From Melampsora larici-populina 98AG31 (lineage: Eukaryota; Basidiomycota; Pucciniomycetes; Pucciniales; Melampsoraceae), in the NCBI RefSeq assembly GCF_000204055.1, contig NW_006768773.1, positions 81,600 to 145,599 of the forward strand: a stretch of 64,000 nt of DNA, read 5' to 3'. Of this stretch, positions 38,176 to 48,735 are shown piece by piece; the first letter of the stretch is position 1, and each line of letters starts with the position of its first letter. A program made the position numbers and the translations under genes. The notes under the pieces are model-generated. The model was not told the DNA's origin and searched no databases. It worked only from the letters and a program-made list of their open reading frames with translations.

Positions 38176-40380
38176 CAAACTTAACAAAGTCCCTCACCAA
38201 AGGCCCAAGCCCCAGCAAGGGACTTGCCACATAAAAGGGAATCCTGGCATGAGAAGTAGCCTGTATTGGCTCAAGAAACATTACTTCAAATTCTGTGGTT
38301 TGTCTCTAAATAAACAGGGCTTGGAGTTAAATAAAAGGAAGACATCAAATATTCATTACATACAATCCAATTGCAAGCTCCCCCAAATATTGTCCAGAAC
38401 TAGGGCTACTGAGGGATCAACAATGGTTTGTTTTTCACTTTTTCTGAGCGGCAAGCCCGCTCATAGCTGCTATCTCTCAGAAAGCGGTGAAAATGATTGA
38501 TCTTCAACTACTCAAAAATATAACTTTCCAGCAAGATAGAAAGTAGCTTGCAATTGGTATGTATGTAATGCCCCCTTGTTGTTTTCTATTTCCTTTGTCT
38601 CAAAGGATGTTTATTGAGAGCGGGAAACAACAAACAGTGTGGTGATCAATTTATGGGATCAATTAAAAAATTCACAATTAGCAGTTTACCAGTTTATTAG
38701 CAGGATTCAGCAGGAAAGAAAATTCAAAATGAGGGTTTTTAGATCAATTGAAGCTCTTGTAGGCTTATGTATTGGTCATTAGGTTAAAATTACATCATTT
38801 TATTTCACATTATTCATTAAGATCATTATAGTTTACTTACAAACTCATTACAAAAAGAAAGAAAGAAAAACATAAGAAAAATTCGAAATTATAGGTATAT
38901 AGGTTGGAAAATGGTTTTTAGGTTAGTAAAAATAAAGTTATGGGTATTATGAGGTTAGAATATGAAAGAACAACATTATATGATACTATGACAATTTTAA
39001 TCTTCAAGGTTGATAAGTAGAAACAGAAGTTATTAGGAAAAAAGCACTTTTTCGAAGTTGGTAAACAAGAGGTACACGTGTAGTTTGGTTGTGTAATAGT
39101 GGTAGTGATGGAATTTAAGGTTGCCAAGAGGATTTTCCGGGATTTTTAAGGCTATAGATGATGATGTCATATTACATGAGCAAGAAAAAGATAGTAGTAG
39201 CTGTGAAAAGTGAAGAAAATGGGTGAAATTCGTGGAAAATGGAGGTTTTCAGCTAATTACATATGTCAAATGACGTCAGAATAGGTTGGTAGATGGCTCA
39301 TTCAACGCAGAAGAGTGGATTACATAATGTACAAACTTTAAATCATTAGTAACGGAGGTGTGTGTAAAAGGCTATAAGGCAAATAAAGAATTGGTGTGAA
39401 TCTCGAATTTACAGTCACAAGTCATATGTAACACTAAAAACCTTAACTTCACAACTCAATATCTTACTCATCACTCATCAGAAGTAGGTCATATAGGTGT
39501 CAGAAATGATCAGTAACACGTGGGCTACAAGACGCACTTTAGTAATCAAAAATTGGAGCACATCTGAAAAAATTCGTAATCTCAAAAATTGGTTTTCAGT
39601 CAGTTTACAAGGAAAAAATCACCTGTAATCATCATAAGAAGTGCTGTACATCATATTATTGCGTCATTGATCACTTTTTGCTGTGAAAATTACATCATTT
39701 ATTAGTAACAAAATCATTACATTGCGTCATCATAGGGTTTTTAGGGAATTTTGGGCGGATTTGATTGGTTTTGAGGTTGTTGACCATTGTAAAAGTTGTA
39801 GTACATTGTTATATATACTTTGAGAGGGTTTTGGGACTGTTGTTCCCCTTTTTTCTTTATCATTTACACCATTATTATTTTGCTTATCATCATAAAATTA
39901 TTTTAATAGTACCTGGTCACTTAAATACGCCCTTTATTACAGCTATAAAGAGAAATTTACTTTAGTTTTATAGTCATAAAGACTTATTGGGAATAATATC
40001 AATCAGATATTGCTTATTTTCTTTATTTATCAATTGGGGATAACACTATAGCAGTGTTGATAGTAATACAAAGTGTGTTTTTTTGAAGTTAAAATACGTG
40101 TGAAGATATATTTCTCTGGTGCCTTATCTGTACTCAATACAACAGAGTCTTTTCCTGATTGTGTTGTTTTAGAAGAGCAGTCTCAGACAACTTCTACTAG
40201 TCCTTATATTAGTAGATTGTCCTCTTCCAGCTCTGTATAACCCTTGTTGGGTTATAAGTTCTACAACGGATGTAGAGAATCTGGAGCAAATACAGCTCAC
40301 TTCTCATACCAGGATTCTGTTTGATGTGGTAAGTCCCTTGCTGGGGCTTGGGCTTTTGGCAAGGGACTTTGTTAAGTTTG
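38176..40380. mobile_element. MULE-like element with hairpin termini
   Basis: A perfect 9-bp duplication CATATCTTT borders it (38167-38175 and 40381-40389). The ends are near-identical ~55-base inverted repeats starting CAAACTTAACAAAGTCCC, each forming an internal AAGTCCCT/AGGGACTT hairpin with a CCCAAGCCCCAGC loop side. Removing the LTR-like insert at 38638-40265 leaves about 580 bp with no transposase, so it is non-autonomous. Confidence 0.85.
38638..40265. repeat. LTR-like repeat, copy 1 (solo)
   Basis: Begins TGTGGTGATCAATTTATG and ends GGGTTATAAGTTCTACA, TG...CA style. The sequence is shared, with about 1.5 kb of interspersed similarity, with copy 2 at 40445-43560. It lies inside the MULE-like element. 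The flanking pentamers AACAG and (overlapping the end) AACGG nearly match. No coding capacity. A long solo LTR is the simplest reading, but an unknown non-autonomous element is possible. Confidence 0.5.
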
Positions 40381-41016
40381 CATATCTTTTACAATTCTTG
40401 GTGAAAGCACTCAATTTTACTTCATTAGAAAGCTAAGGGCCCATTGTGGTAATCAATTTATATGGTCAATTGAGAAAAATTAAAAAAGCTTATTATTATT
40501 AGAAGAAGTGAAGTTTTTAGAGCAAAATCAGGTTTTTTTCATATATTTTGATTGCAGTGTTCATTGATTATAAATCAATCTTGTGTAATCATTATTTTTT
40601 TACATTGAATCTAATCAATTTAAAACAAGTTAAACATTATTAGAAAGAAGAAAGAAAAAGAAAGATATAAGAAATTCAAAGATATAGGTGAAAAGATTGG
40701 AAAATGGTTTTCAGGTTATTATTGTGGGAGTTATAGGTTCAAGAAGGTTTGATTCTGAAAGAGGAAGGTCACTTTGGTCATTAGCAACTTTGATAATTGG
40801 AAATGAGAAGGGAGGAGAAGAGTTATTCAATAAAGGGTGAATTTCAAGGAATGGTACTATGGGATTAACTTTTGTGGAGCAATGTCATTGAGGAACTTAT
40901 GGCACCAAGAGTTTTTCAGATTGATTGTATAGTTATTCTTTAGAATGGATTGATCCAAGCTGATCTTTTGATCGAAGGAAAATTGATATCAGATGAGAAA
41001 AGTGGGAAAATGGAGG

Positions 41017-42542
41017 CAACACTCATGTCGCACTGCTCCGCTCCGGTATAATTGCACTTTTTACGAGTGGAGCAGATTTCTGCTGTGTAGAAAGGTGCTA
41101 TCAGAACTTCATTGCTATGAAATCTCAGAGTGGTGGGGCAGAAAGAATCTCTCTGCTCCGTCATTGGAAATATATCTTGGCCTTTGCAGTGATCCAAAGT
41201 GAGGCACACAAGGTTTCTGTGTTTTGACACCCAATTGGATTGCATAACACACTATCTGAGGCTGAGGGGAGGTTCTAAAGCAAGAGCAATGAGAAAAGGA
41301 CTTTTTTTTGATTTGCTGAAATTTTCAAAAGAAAACATAATAATAAAACGGAGAGTAAAAAGTAATGGGTTTTTAGGAAAAAAGACAACAATTGCCAGGT
41401 GGGTAAAAAGTAACTGGTTTGGAGAACAAAGGTAAATTTTCTTTTGATTTAAAAGAGGAAAACTTGTGAAAGTCTTCACATCACATGGAGGATAAACTAT
41501 TTGAGACAGTTTGGGAGGATTTGATGAATCATGAGGAAAATGTGGTCGCAGTAGTTTATCTACATGAGTTTTAGTCCATGTAGAATTCACCATTAGATAA
41601 TCAGCTTGTTTTAAACAAACTGAATACACTTCAGCCAAAAGGAAAAATACCTTTTGGTTCCCCATGCCCCCGAACCAAACCAAAAAAACAAAACTAAACA
41701 GTTAGCTCTTCATTCTTTTAAAATCAGATTAATATATGTGGAAAAGGAAAAAAACATACAACACTTTAAAATAAGATAGAAAGGAATACTTTAACATAAG
41801 ATAAAAAGGAACTAGAAGAGATTGAAGTTGAATTCTGATAAGACAAATTTCAATCAGTCACTCTTTTTAACATATTTGTATAGTGCTTATCCCTGAAATC
41901 AAGGAAATCTAATCAGATCTCCAAAACCTATCCCCTTTGCCAAAACTCACCTTTTTTGAACTCCACAAGTTGCTTTGGTAGTGTGAGATTGAGGACTCTG
42001 TGTCCATGGCTTTTTGGAACAATCCATAGTTTTTTCTTGCTTTTCAAATACCTATCTTTAGAGCACAACCCTGTTCTACATTTCCTTCTCTTCAGTGATA
42101 AGCACTATACTGATCATCAGATAATGTACATATGTGTTTCTCTTGAAAATTTTGATGAGTTGAATTTGAATGATCAATAGATTGATTAATAAGTTCAATA
42201 TGTTTGTAAAACAAGTAAGAAGTAAACAAGTTTTTTGGGTTTATTGTTACAACTACTAGTGTAACTCCTTTGCATTATCAGGTGCTTTTTTGGGCCATGA
42301 GACACTTTTTTGCGTCATCAGGTGCCATTTTTCTATAAGTGCCTGTGGCGCTATGGGGCCTCATAGCACAGCAAAGATTTGCTATACAGTGCGGGTATAA
42401 AAACCACTATTTGAGCTGAGGTAGTACAATAGCTATAGCATAGCTCAAACACCACTATACACCAAAATTGATAGCGCAAGTAAAGCGTGCGCTGCGCTAT
42501 TGCTCTGCTGCCGCTTTTCTGGGTGGAGCGCTGTGGGTGTTG
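41017..42542. mobile_element. CAACAC-ended element carrying an ALG11 fragment
   Basis: The borders are fixed by comparison with the empty site in LTR-like copy 1 (near 39237-39253). ATGGAGG is present once there and twice here (41010-41016 and 42543-42549). The ends are CAACACTCATG and the reverse complement of CAACACCCACA. An extra partly matching base could make the duplication 8 bp, as in hAT elements. The subterminal ends carry GCTCCGC/GCGGAGC-like repeats. The interior holds a piece of a host glycosyltransferase gene (41252-41683, minus) and no transposase. Confidence 0.8.
41252..41683 (-). pseudogene. ALG11 mannosyltransferase gene fragment
   Basis: The frame contains ADYLMVNSTWTKTHV and IVYPPCDVKTFTSFPL, which align closely with the conserved central block of ALG11 (the alpha-1,2-mannosyltransferase adding the fourth and fifth mannoses to the dolichol-linked oligosaccharide at the ER). 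Between them is a 20-residue loop of usual length. The preceding AEVYSVC also fits. After TFTSFPL the similarity stops where an intron could begin. Only about 60 of roughly 500 residues are present and both flanks are transposon sequence, so this is a captured fragment, not a gene. Confidence 0.75.
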
Positions 42543-43749
42543 ATGGAGGTTTTCAGCTAATTACATATGTTGAAATTTGTCAGATCAGGATGAGTGATAG
42601 CTCAATCAAGGCAAAATCATTCAATTCATAATGTAAAACCTTTGAATCATCAGTAAGAGAGGATTAGTGAAAAAGGTATAAGGAAACAAAGCAAATTGAG
42701 TGAATTTCAAATTTGGTGCTTACATACATGTAAAATATTATTTTCTCAATCTCTACATAACTTATTCATCACACATCAGAAATAGGTCATATTGGGGTGA
42801 TACATGATCAGTATCTCAAGGGCTACAAAATGAGCTACAGTAATTCAGAATTGGACAACTTTACAAAAACCCGTAATTCCAAAAATGGGTTTCAGCTATG
42901 AATATTAGGAAAAAATCACCTGTGTTCATCATAAGAAGATCCGTTCATCCTTTATACACCTCAATGGATCAATTTCACAGCTTGAATCATGACAAATAAT
43001 ATTAGTAATGTCATCATAAGGTTACATTGAAGGGATTTTGATGGTTTTTGATGGTTTTGAGGTTGGTAATCATTGTTTTGGTGTTATATATTCTCAAATG
43101 GAGGATTTGGGTGTTGTTGTTCCTCTTTTTTCTTTATCATTTTGTTTATCATCATAAACCTACCTTAATAGTACCTGGTCACTTAAATACGCACTTTATT
43201 ATAGCTATAAAGAGAAATTTACTTTAGTGTTGTAGTGTTTTGACCAAGGAATTCTATTGGGAATAATATCAAAAAGATATTGCATTAATTTTCTTTAGTT
43301 ATCAGTCTGGAATACCACTATAAGTGTTGAGAGTTAATTCAAATTGTGTTTTACATCTTGAAAACCGTGCTTTTGGTCCTTGGAACATTAAATCAGTTAC
43401 TTTCCTCTTTTGATAATCATCAGTACTCAATTAAACATAGTTTCCTTGTTTGATTGTCTTGTTTTAGGAGGGCAGTCCGTAGACATATTCTACTAGTCTT
43501 TATTTGGTAGATTATCCCCTCCACGCTCTGTATAACCCTTGTTGGGTTATGAGTTTCACACTGTTCAACTGGTTTGACAGGAAAGTGTTACACAAAAACA
43601 CTGTTTCATCCTGCCCCTTTTTCAAGGGGCATAATGAAAAACTTGGAATTTGGCTTTTTGATTACCAAACAGTGAACCAAAAAGCTCTTCAAAAGATCAA
43701 GATGATTTTCTTTGACCTTTTGATGACCGGTCAAGTGTCTTGTGACAAT

Positions 43750-45092
43750 CACCATGACCGTTTTCATGTGGCACGTCGACATGCACACACAAAGAGTTTT
43801 GAAAGAAATTTGATTGTTTTTTGTTTGTATCAAAATAGTGTCCAGGACTTCTAAGTTCATGGACCCAGTTATGTATGTGTGTTGTAAGACTCTTTGCATA
43901 TCCCCAATCTTCCTTGTCCAATCAACTACCACCACATCATCCAAGTCCCTCTCACCTCTTTCACCAATATCACATTCAAAATTAGCCCAACACACTGACA
44001 ATCTCCTCATCCTCAGCTTACTCAATCCAAACCTCCACATTCATTTGCTTAAGGATGATCAATTCCGACTTTTCAAATTCAGCTCCAAAGGAGAACGTAT
44101 CAGGAAATGGACCATGAAAAATAGCCTAAGAATCTTTGGACAACCCTTAAACAAATGTATGTTCACTTTCAAACATCATAAATGTTCCCTATCAACAATT
44201 TTGATTGCTTGCACTGAAACATCATACTTATGAGTACATAGATCAATTCAAATCAATGACAATTGATTCAAATCAATAGTAATTGATTCATAAAATGTAT
44301 ATCATCAAGGACCAAAGAGAATTCAAACTTCAAGCTTGAGCTTATGAATACATAGATCTATCCAAATCATGTTTTCTTTGTTAATTTCTCCATGGATTTG
44401 ATTTGGGTTGCCTTGTGTTCAATTGTTTGCATCAATTGCTTTAGCTGACTCAGTCCTTTCTATTGATCTGTCTGATGATTGTGTCTCATCTAACACTGCA
44501 AGTTTTCCTGTCTTGTTCAACTAACCGGTTTTCCTTTACTTTAAATTCTTGATTACACAAACCTTTGATGGTTCTCTCCAGTTCCTTGTAGATAAGCTTG
44601 ATAGAGAGATATAATTAATGGTGATAAAAACACATACACGACTTGTATTTTTCTCGATATATCTATCTGAACAAGCTATCAAATGAAAAGCAAAAAGAAT
44701 CAGTGTCAGGTTGTTCAAATCATGTTTGGTTCAGAATCTAGTCAACTTATGCATGAGTGAAACAGAAACTTCACAGAATTGAATAGCTTTTGGGTGTACA
44801 CAAGTCAATTTTAGATGTTGAGTAATTGTCAGTGTAGACATTGTTTTTAACCAATCACAATAATCTATTAGATATCCAGTGTTTAGTCGATGATTATGAG
44901 GAGAGGGCGGTTTTGAAATTCTTATCTTTTGTGTAAAAGGGTATGTATGTAGATATACTTTTCAGTTAGTCAAACAAAAGGATTGGAGTGGGAGCCTGAA
45001 TGCTTCCCCAACTCTTCACTGACTCAAAAACAATTCTAAGAGAACACTCTTGTGTGTGCACGTTGACGTGCCACTCGGAAACGGACATGGTG
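43750..45092. mobile_element. CACTA-like element (CACCRTG family, long copy)
   Basis: Starts CACCATGACCGTTTTCATG and ends with the near reverse complement, including GCACGTCGACATGCACACAC and its mirror. AAT is duplicated (43747-43749 and 45093-45095). At 1343 bp it is longer than the 301/302-bp copies. The plus frame 43814-44233 is Ser/Thr/Leu-rich without a recognised domain. No transposase is visible. Confidence 0.8.
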
Positions 45093-45102
45093 AATGAATT
45101 AC

Positions 45103-45190
45103 AGCTGTTCCTGGATTGCTTGCTTTTCTTACATTTTTTTCTTGACAATTTTTACATTTTTACATTTTTTATTTTTTTTGTAACTGAGTC
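45103..45190. repeat. Dispersed repeat, inverted copy at 58371-58460
   Basis: ACAGCTGTTCCTGGATTGC through TAACTGAGTCCCAG recurs on the opposite strand at 58371-58460, with the same A/T tract between. Nature unknown. Confidence 0.6.
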
Positions 45191-45212
45191 CCAGCAAGGT
45201 TGAAATCACTTC

Positions 45213-46860
45213 ACTATGCACAGCTATATGACAGGTCCTCAGTAGTGGTGTGGTGTACCACTATTTTGAACAACCAATACACACCACTATCTGCAGAAAC
45301 CCACTATGGATCATATGTAGTGGTGTGTGTTAGTCACTAACACTCACTGTGATATTGTACCACTAGCACTATAATAGTGCACATGTTTTTTGAATGTGAA
45401 AAGAGAAATTTATCAAAAGGCGTGTAGTGCACTACCTAGAAAATATGTACAAAGAACTATTCATCTTGGTTTATGGATTACTTGAGCCGGTCAGGAAAAA
45501 GCAGAGAGATTGAAAATGAACCAAGTTTTAAAGAGAGTTGGGAAGCAAGGGGAAAGGAGTGAGATGAGAAAATAATAAGATAAGATAGCCAAGATTTGTA
45601 TTAAAGAAAGCTGTGAACCTGAAGAATAAGATAAGTTGAATGAGGAACAAGTGCATAGGGAGATAACCTCCAAAAAAGATGCAGAAATATTGACAATTAA
45701 GGATTACTTCATTTTTTGCATATACACATCCAACACAAGGCCTCAGAAAACTCTCAGGAAACATTGAAACCGGCCTTTATCCATTCAAAAAATGAATTAA
45801 GTTGTTCAATGGTTGCCCTTTACAATGCCATTTGATCAGACCTGCAGACATTGGCTGCTCCGGAAAATATCCTCTCACACAAACAAGTGGTTCAGAACAG
45901 CACAGGAAATCCTGAGCCATCTCTGCAAGAGCAGGAAAGGCACCTGAGTTGTCCTACATCACACAAAGTAGTGAGAAATCATAGTATTGGTAAAGAGAAT
46001 GAAAGGGAAATTTACCTTCCACCATGAACACAGCAAGCCACCAATCAACAGGAACTTCCCAGACATGCAGCCCTCCATCTCATGACTAACACCATTGTCA
46101 GGAGAAGGCATTGAAGCAAATACATTGTACTTGTCATCTGTAACAGTGGAATCTTGCTGATCTTATACCTTCAGCATAACAGTATAAGATGAATTGAAAG
46201 AAAATCAAGCTGAAAGATAAGAAATTGATTATAAAGAAACTGGATAAAGGCTCAAATTGAAAAGTACATTTGTTGGGGGGAGATGTAGTGGTATGTAAAG
46301 TATGATTATTGGGAGGATGCTGTTTAAATCAAAGTTTTTGATAATGAATCTAGATTTATAAGTCACAAGCAATGGTCCAAGGGGATTAAGGCAGGTTATT
46401 TCATACTTTTCATTTGAAACTCACTTTTGATCATGATTTTGATGGGGTGCACTGGTATGGTAGACGCGGTGGGGGAAAGCGGATTATAGAAGGTCACAAG
46501 GTGGATGAGTGGGGCAAAGTATGACAGAGGTGAACTCAAGTATGTGTATACCTTTAATGCTAAAGGAAAGATAAACAAGGGTCTTAACAAAGCACAGGAC
46601 TTTTAATTGTTTGGGGGCAGAGCCTGATGAAATTTCAATAAATTATCTATCAGTGCACACTGCAGTACACTATGTGGACCACTATATGTGTGTACACACT
46701 GCCAAAACTGGTGAGTGTAGTGGACATTCCACTATAGAAATTTTGGACTTTTGTATAGGGCTGTGCATCAACCGCTATCACAAAAACTAATTTTTGAAAG
46801 GGTAGTGCCACAGCACTTTCACAACACTACCACTATCCATTGTGTAGTGATTTTGACCTT
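45213..46860. mobile_element. Degraded hAT element with subterminal CCACTA repeats
   Basis: Many short motifs of the type CCACTAT, TAGTGG and TGGTGT cluster at 45237-45380 and 46640-46850, on both sides of a hAT transposase remnant. Clustered subterminal motifs are typical binding sites of hAT transposases. ATGCACAGC at 45217 and its inverse GGGCTGTGCAT at 46759 may be the terminal repeats. No convincing 8-bp duplication was found, so the exact ends are uncertain. Confidence 0.5.
45783..46155 (-). pseudogene. hAT transposase C-terminal dimerisation remnant
   Basis: Two minus-strand pieces, 46155-46017 and 45953-45783, join across a GTAAAT...TAG intron as W-W-K-D followed by NSGAFPALAEMAQDFLCC. 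This is the hallmark of the hAT C-terminal dimerisation domain (WW..., then FP.LA.MA.D.L). The next block corresponds to 'S...ER.FS' but is decayed (SEPLVCVRGYFPE). The rest of the transposase is missing. Confidence 0.7.
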
Positions 46861-47133
46861 GACTTGATAGCCCCAATCTTCACTCTGGTACAATAGATTG
46901 TTTAATGGCGCAATATCAAGGTGGGAGAGGTAGTGGCTCTGAGAGTATGAGGTATATTGATCCATTGGATTCAACCAAGTGGGTCAGATTGAACAACCTC
47001 AAACTTCGAATGTGGGCGGATGAACTTGTAAGTAGTTGAATTGTTTCTCAAATATGGACAATTGTCTTGTTCAACTGGTTAATGCGGCTTGTGTCATTTT
47101 TAGACTGAAGCACGACGTGCTGGATGAACAGAT

Positions 47134-47283
47134 TGTTGTAACCCTTATAGCGGGGTTATGCTTATACTGTGTACATCGCCGCTGTCTTCTATCTGCGCGC
47201 TCACTACTGTGTAGACTCATGCTTCAATCTTAGTTACTATATCAGAACACTCTCTGATCTCTGATAGCCTGAAGATCATAACA
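47134..47283 (+). repeat. 5' LTR of the chromovirus
   Basis: Starts TGTTGTAACCC and ends ATCATAACA. It differs from the 3' LTR by one C/A and one C/T change in 150 bases. TTATAGCGG near the start and the GTGTGTAC-like block are shared. The following TATTGGAGCATCC is the putative tRNA primer site. Confidence 0.9.
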
Positions 47284-47322
47284 TATTGGAGCATCCTTAA
47301 AATTAGACGTCAGAGAGATTGA

Positions 47323-47506
47323 AGGAAGAAGTACAACAAATCATTGAAGAAGAAAAAATAAAAGAAGTTATTGCAAGAAGTGAAGATCATTAATCAAACT
47401 TAATTCAAAGCCAAAGGAAGAAGTACAACAAATCATTGAAGAAGAAAAAATAAAAGAAGTTATTGCAAGAAGTGAAGATCATTAATCAAACTTAATTCAA
47501 AGCCAA
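47323..47506 (+). repeat. Perfect 92-bp tandem duplication in the leader
   Basis: Two adjacent copies with a 92-base period, from GGAAGAAGTACAACAAATC to CAAAGCCAAA. They lie in the untranslated leader between primer site and gag. The unit is Glu/Lys-codon-like and purine-rich but carries stop codons. Confidence 0.9.
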
Positions 47507-47724
47507 AGAAACCTTATTTCCACTCAAACTCCAGATCTGCTTAAACCCCTCACGTATCATCCAAACCTTATCGATTCTATTACTCAACAACAGCCAAGAC
47601 GCCGGAATATACAGTCCCCGACAGTCCCAATAGCACCACTGCCACTACTACTAAGTCCCCCACATTTCAATCGGCCCAGTCTCAATCCGAATCTGGGGAA
47701 CCGGACAATCTTTTAACCGCAAGA

Positions 47725-48651
47725 ATGTCAGATCCTTCTTTAGATCCGCTAGCGAGGATAATGGCCCGTTTGGATGAAATGGATCTGAAGCTAAAGGAGG
47801 AAACGCTGAAGCGTGAGCAAGCTGAACGAGGTCGGATCGAAGCTGAAAGTAGATTAGCTGCAATGCAACAGGGTCAACCCACCGCTGTACCTCTCCCACC
47901 GACGACCATGAGCCAACCGTCAGCTAAACCTCCAAAAGTAGCCACCCCTGATAAGTTCGATGGAAGCCGGGGAAGTCGAGCTGAGATATTTGCAAATCAG
48001 GTGGGACTGTACATACTCATGAACCCTGCGCAATTCCCAGACAACCAAACCAAGATAGGATGGACACTATCATACATGACCAACAAGGGAGGTGAATGGG
48101 CCAAACCATGGACCAAGCGGCTCCTTCATCCCAAAGCTGAAGAAAATATCACGTGGGACACTTTTACGAATGCTTTTGAGGCTACCTTCTATGAATCCAA
48201 AAGAACTGCTAAAGCCGAGAAAGTGATCCAAGCATTAAAACAAACGGGCACGGTACTAGCTTATTCGCTGAAATTTAATGACTTAGCTCTGATTGTCAAA
48301 TGGCCAGCTTCAATTTTAATCACTCAGTTCGAGCAAGGACTGAAATCCGAAATTCAGGTGTTAATGGTACGAGATGAGTTCAATACATTAGATGAAATTT
48401 CTGAATTGGCGATAAAGATAGATAATAAATTACATAAGAGAGGAGATGATACAGGAGTAGAAGTGAAGGAGGCACCGGTAGTAGACCCTAACGCTATGGA
48501 TTGTTCGGCTTTCAGATTTAAGATTTCAGGCAACGAGTACAAGCGTAGATTTGAGAAAGATTTATGTTATAGATGTGGACAGAGTGGTCATATAGCTAGA
48601 GAGTGTGGAGCGGGGGGTCACAGAGGAGGTTGGAAAGGGAGGAGGAGCTAA
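47725..48651 (+). CDS. gag: Chromovirus Gag
   Basis: A 308-residue frame starting MSDPSLDPLARIMARLDE with a coiled-coil-like Lys/Glu segment. The capsid-like region contains KFDGSRG and WAKPWTKRLL. Near the C-terminus (about residues 281-294) is one zinc knuckle, CYRCGQSGHIAREC (C-x2-C-x4-H-x4-C), followed by a Gly/Arg tail. Gag forms the virus-like particle and packages element RNA. The stop TAA at 48649-48651 is followed within 60 bases, in the same frame, by several further stops. Confidence 0.95.
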   Translation: MSDPSLDPLARIMARLDEMDLKLKEETLKREQAERGRIEAESRLAAMQQGQPTAVPLPPTTMSQPSAKPPKVATPDKFDGSRGSRAEIFANQVGLYILMNPAQFPDNQTKIGWTLSYMTNKGGEWAKPWTKRLLHPKAEENITWDTFTNAFEATFYESKRTAKAEKVIQALKQTGTVLAYSLKFNDLALIVKWPASILITQFEQGLKSEIQVLMVRDEFNTLDEISELAIKIDNKLHKRGDDTGVEVKEAPVVDPNAMDCSAFRFKISGNEYKRRFEKDLCYRCGQSGHIARECGAGGHRGGWKGRRS

Positions 48652-48735
48652 AATTAGTACTTCTGAGGTGAAAAAGGAGGGCGAAGGAGAGGAATCAAGT
48701 AGAGCTGAAGAGTCGAAAAATGGAGGTGCTCGGAG

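Larger units (their letters stand above)
40445..43560. repeat. LTR-like repeat, copy 2, with inserted element
   Basis: Starts TGTGGTAATCAATTTATATG and ends GGGTTATGAGTTTCACA, matching the two ends of copy 1. Internally it is interrupted by the 1526-bp element at 41017-42542. Without it, the copy is about 1.58 kb, like copy 1 (1.63 kb). No flanking duplication was found. Confidence 0.5.

Noticed and set aside
41860..42000. Possible upstream ALG11 exon with HYT..NMLKRV-like residues
   Set aside because: The same GATAAGCACTATAC string also occurs in the opposite orientation at 42098, so the match is probably chance.
38638..43560. One LTR retrotransposon with both repeats as its LTRs
   Set aside because: The 180-base spacer contains the right end and target duplication of the MULE-like element and no primer site or genes.
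46756..46790. TAGGGCTGTGCATC as the start of a separate hAT element running to the right
   Set aside because: No matching right end was found before the split gene at 46905, and its inverse lies to the left, at 45217.
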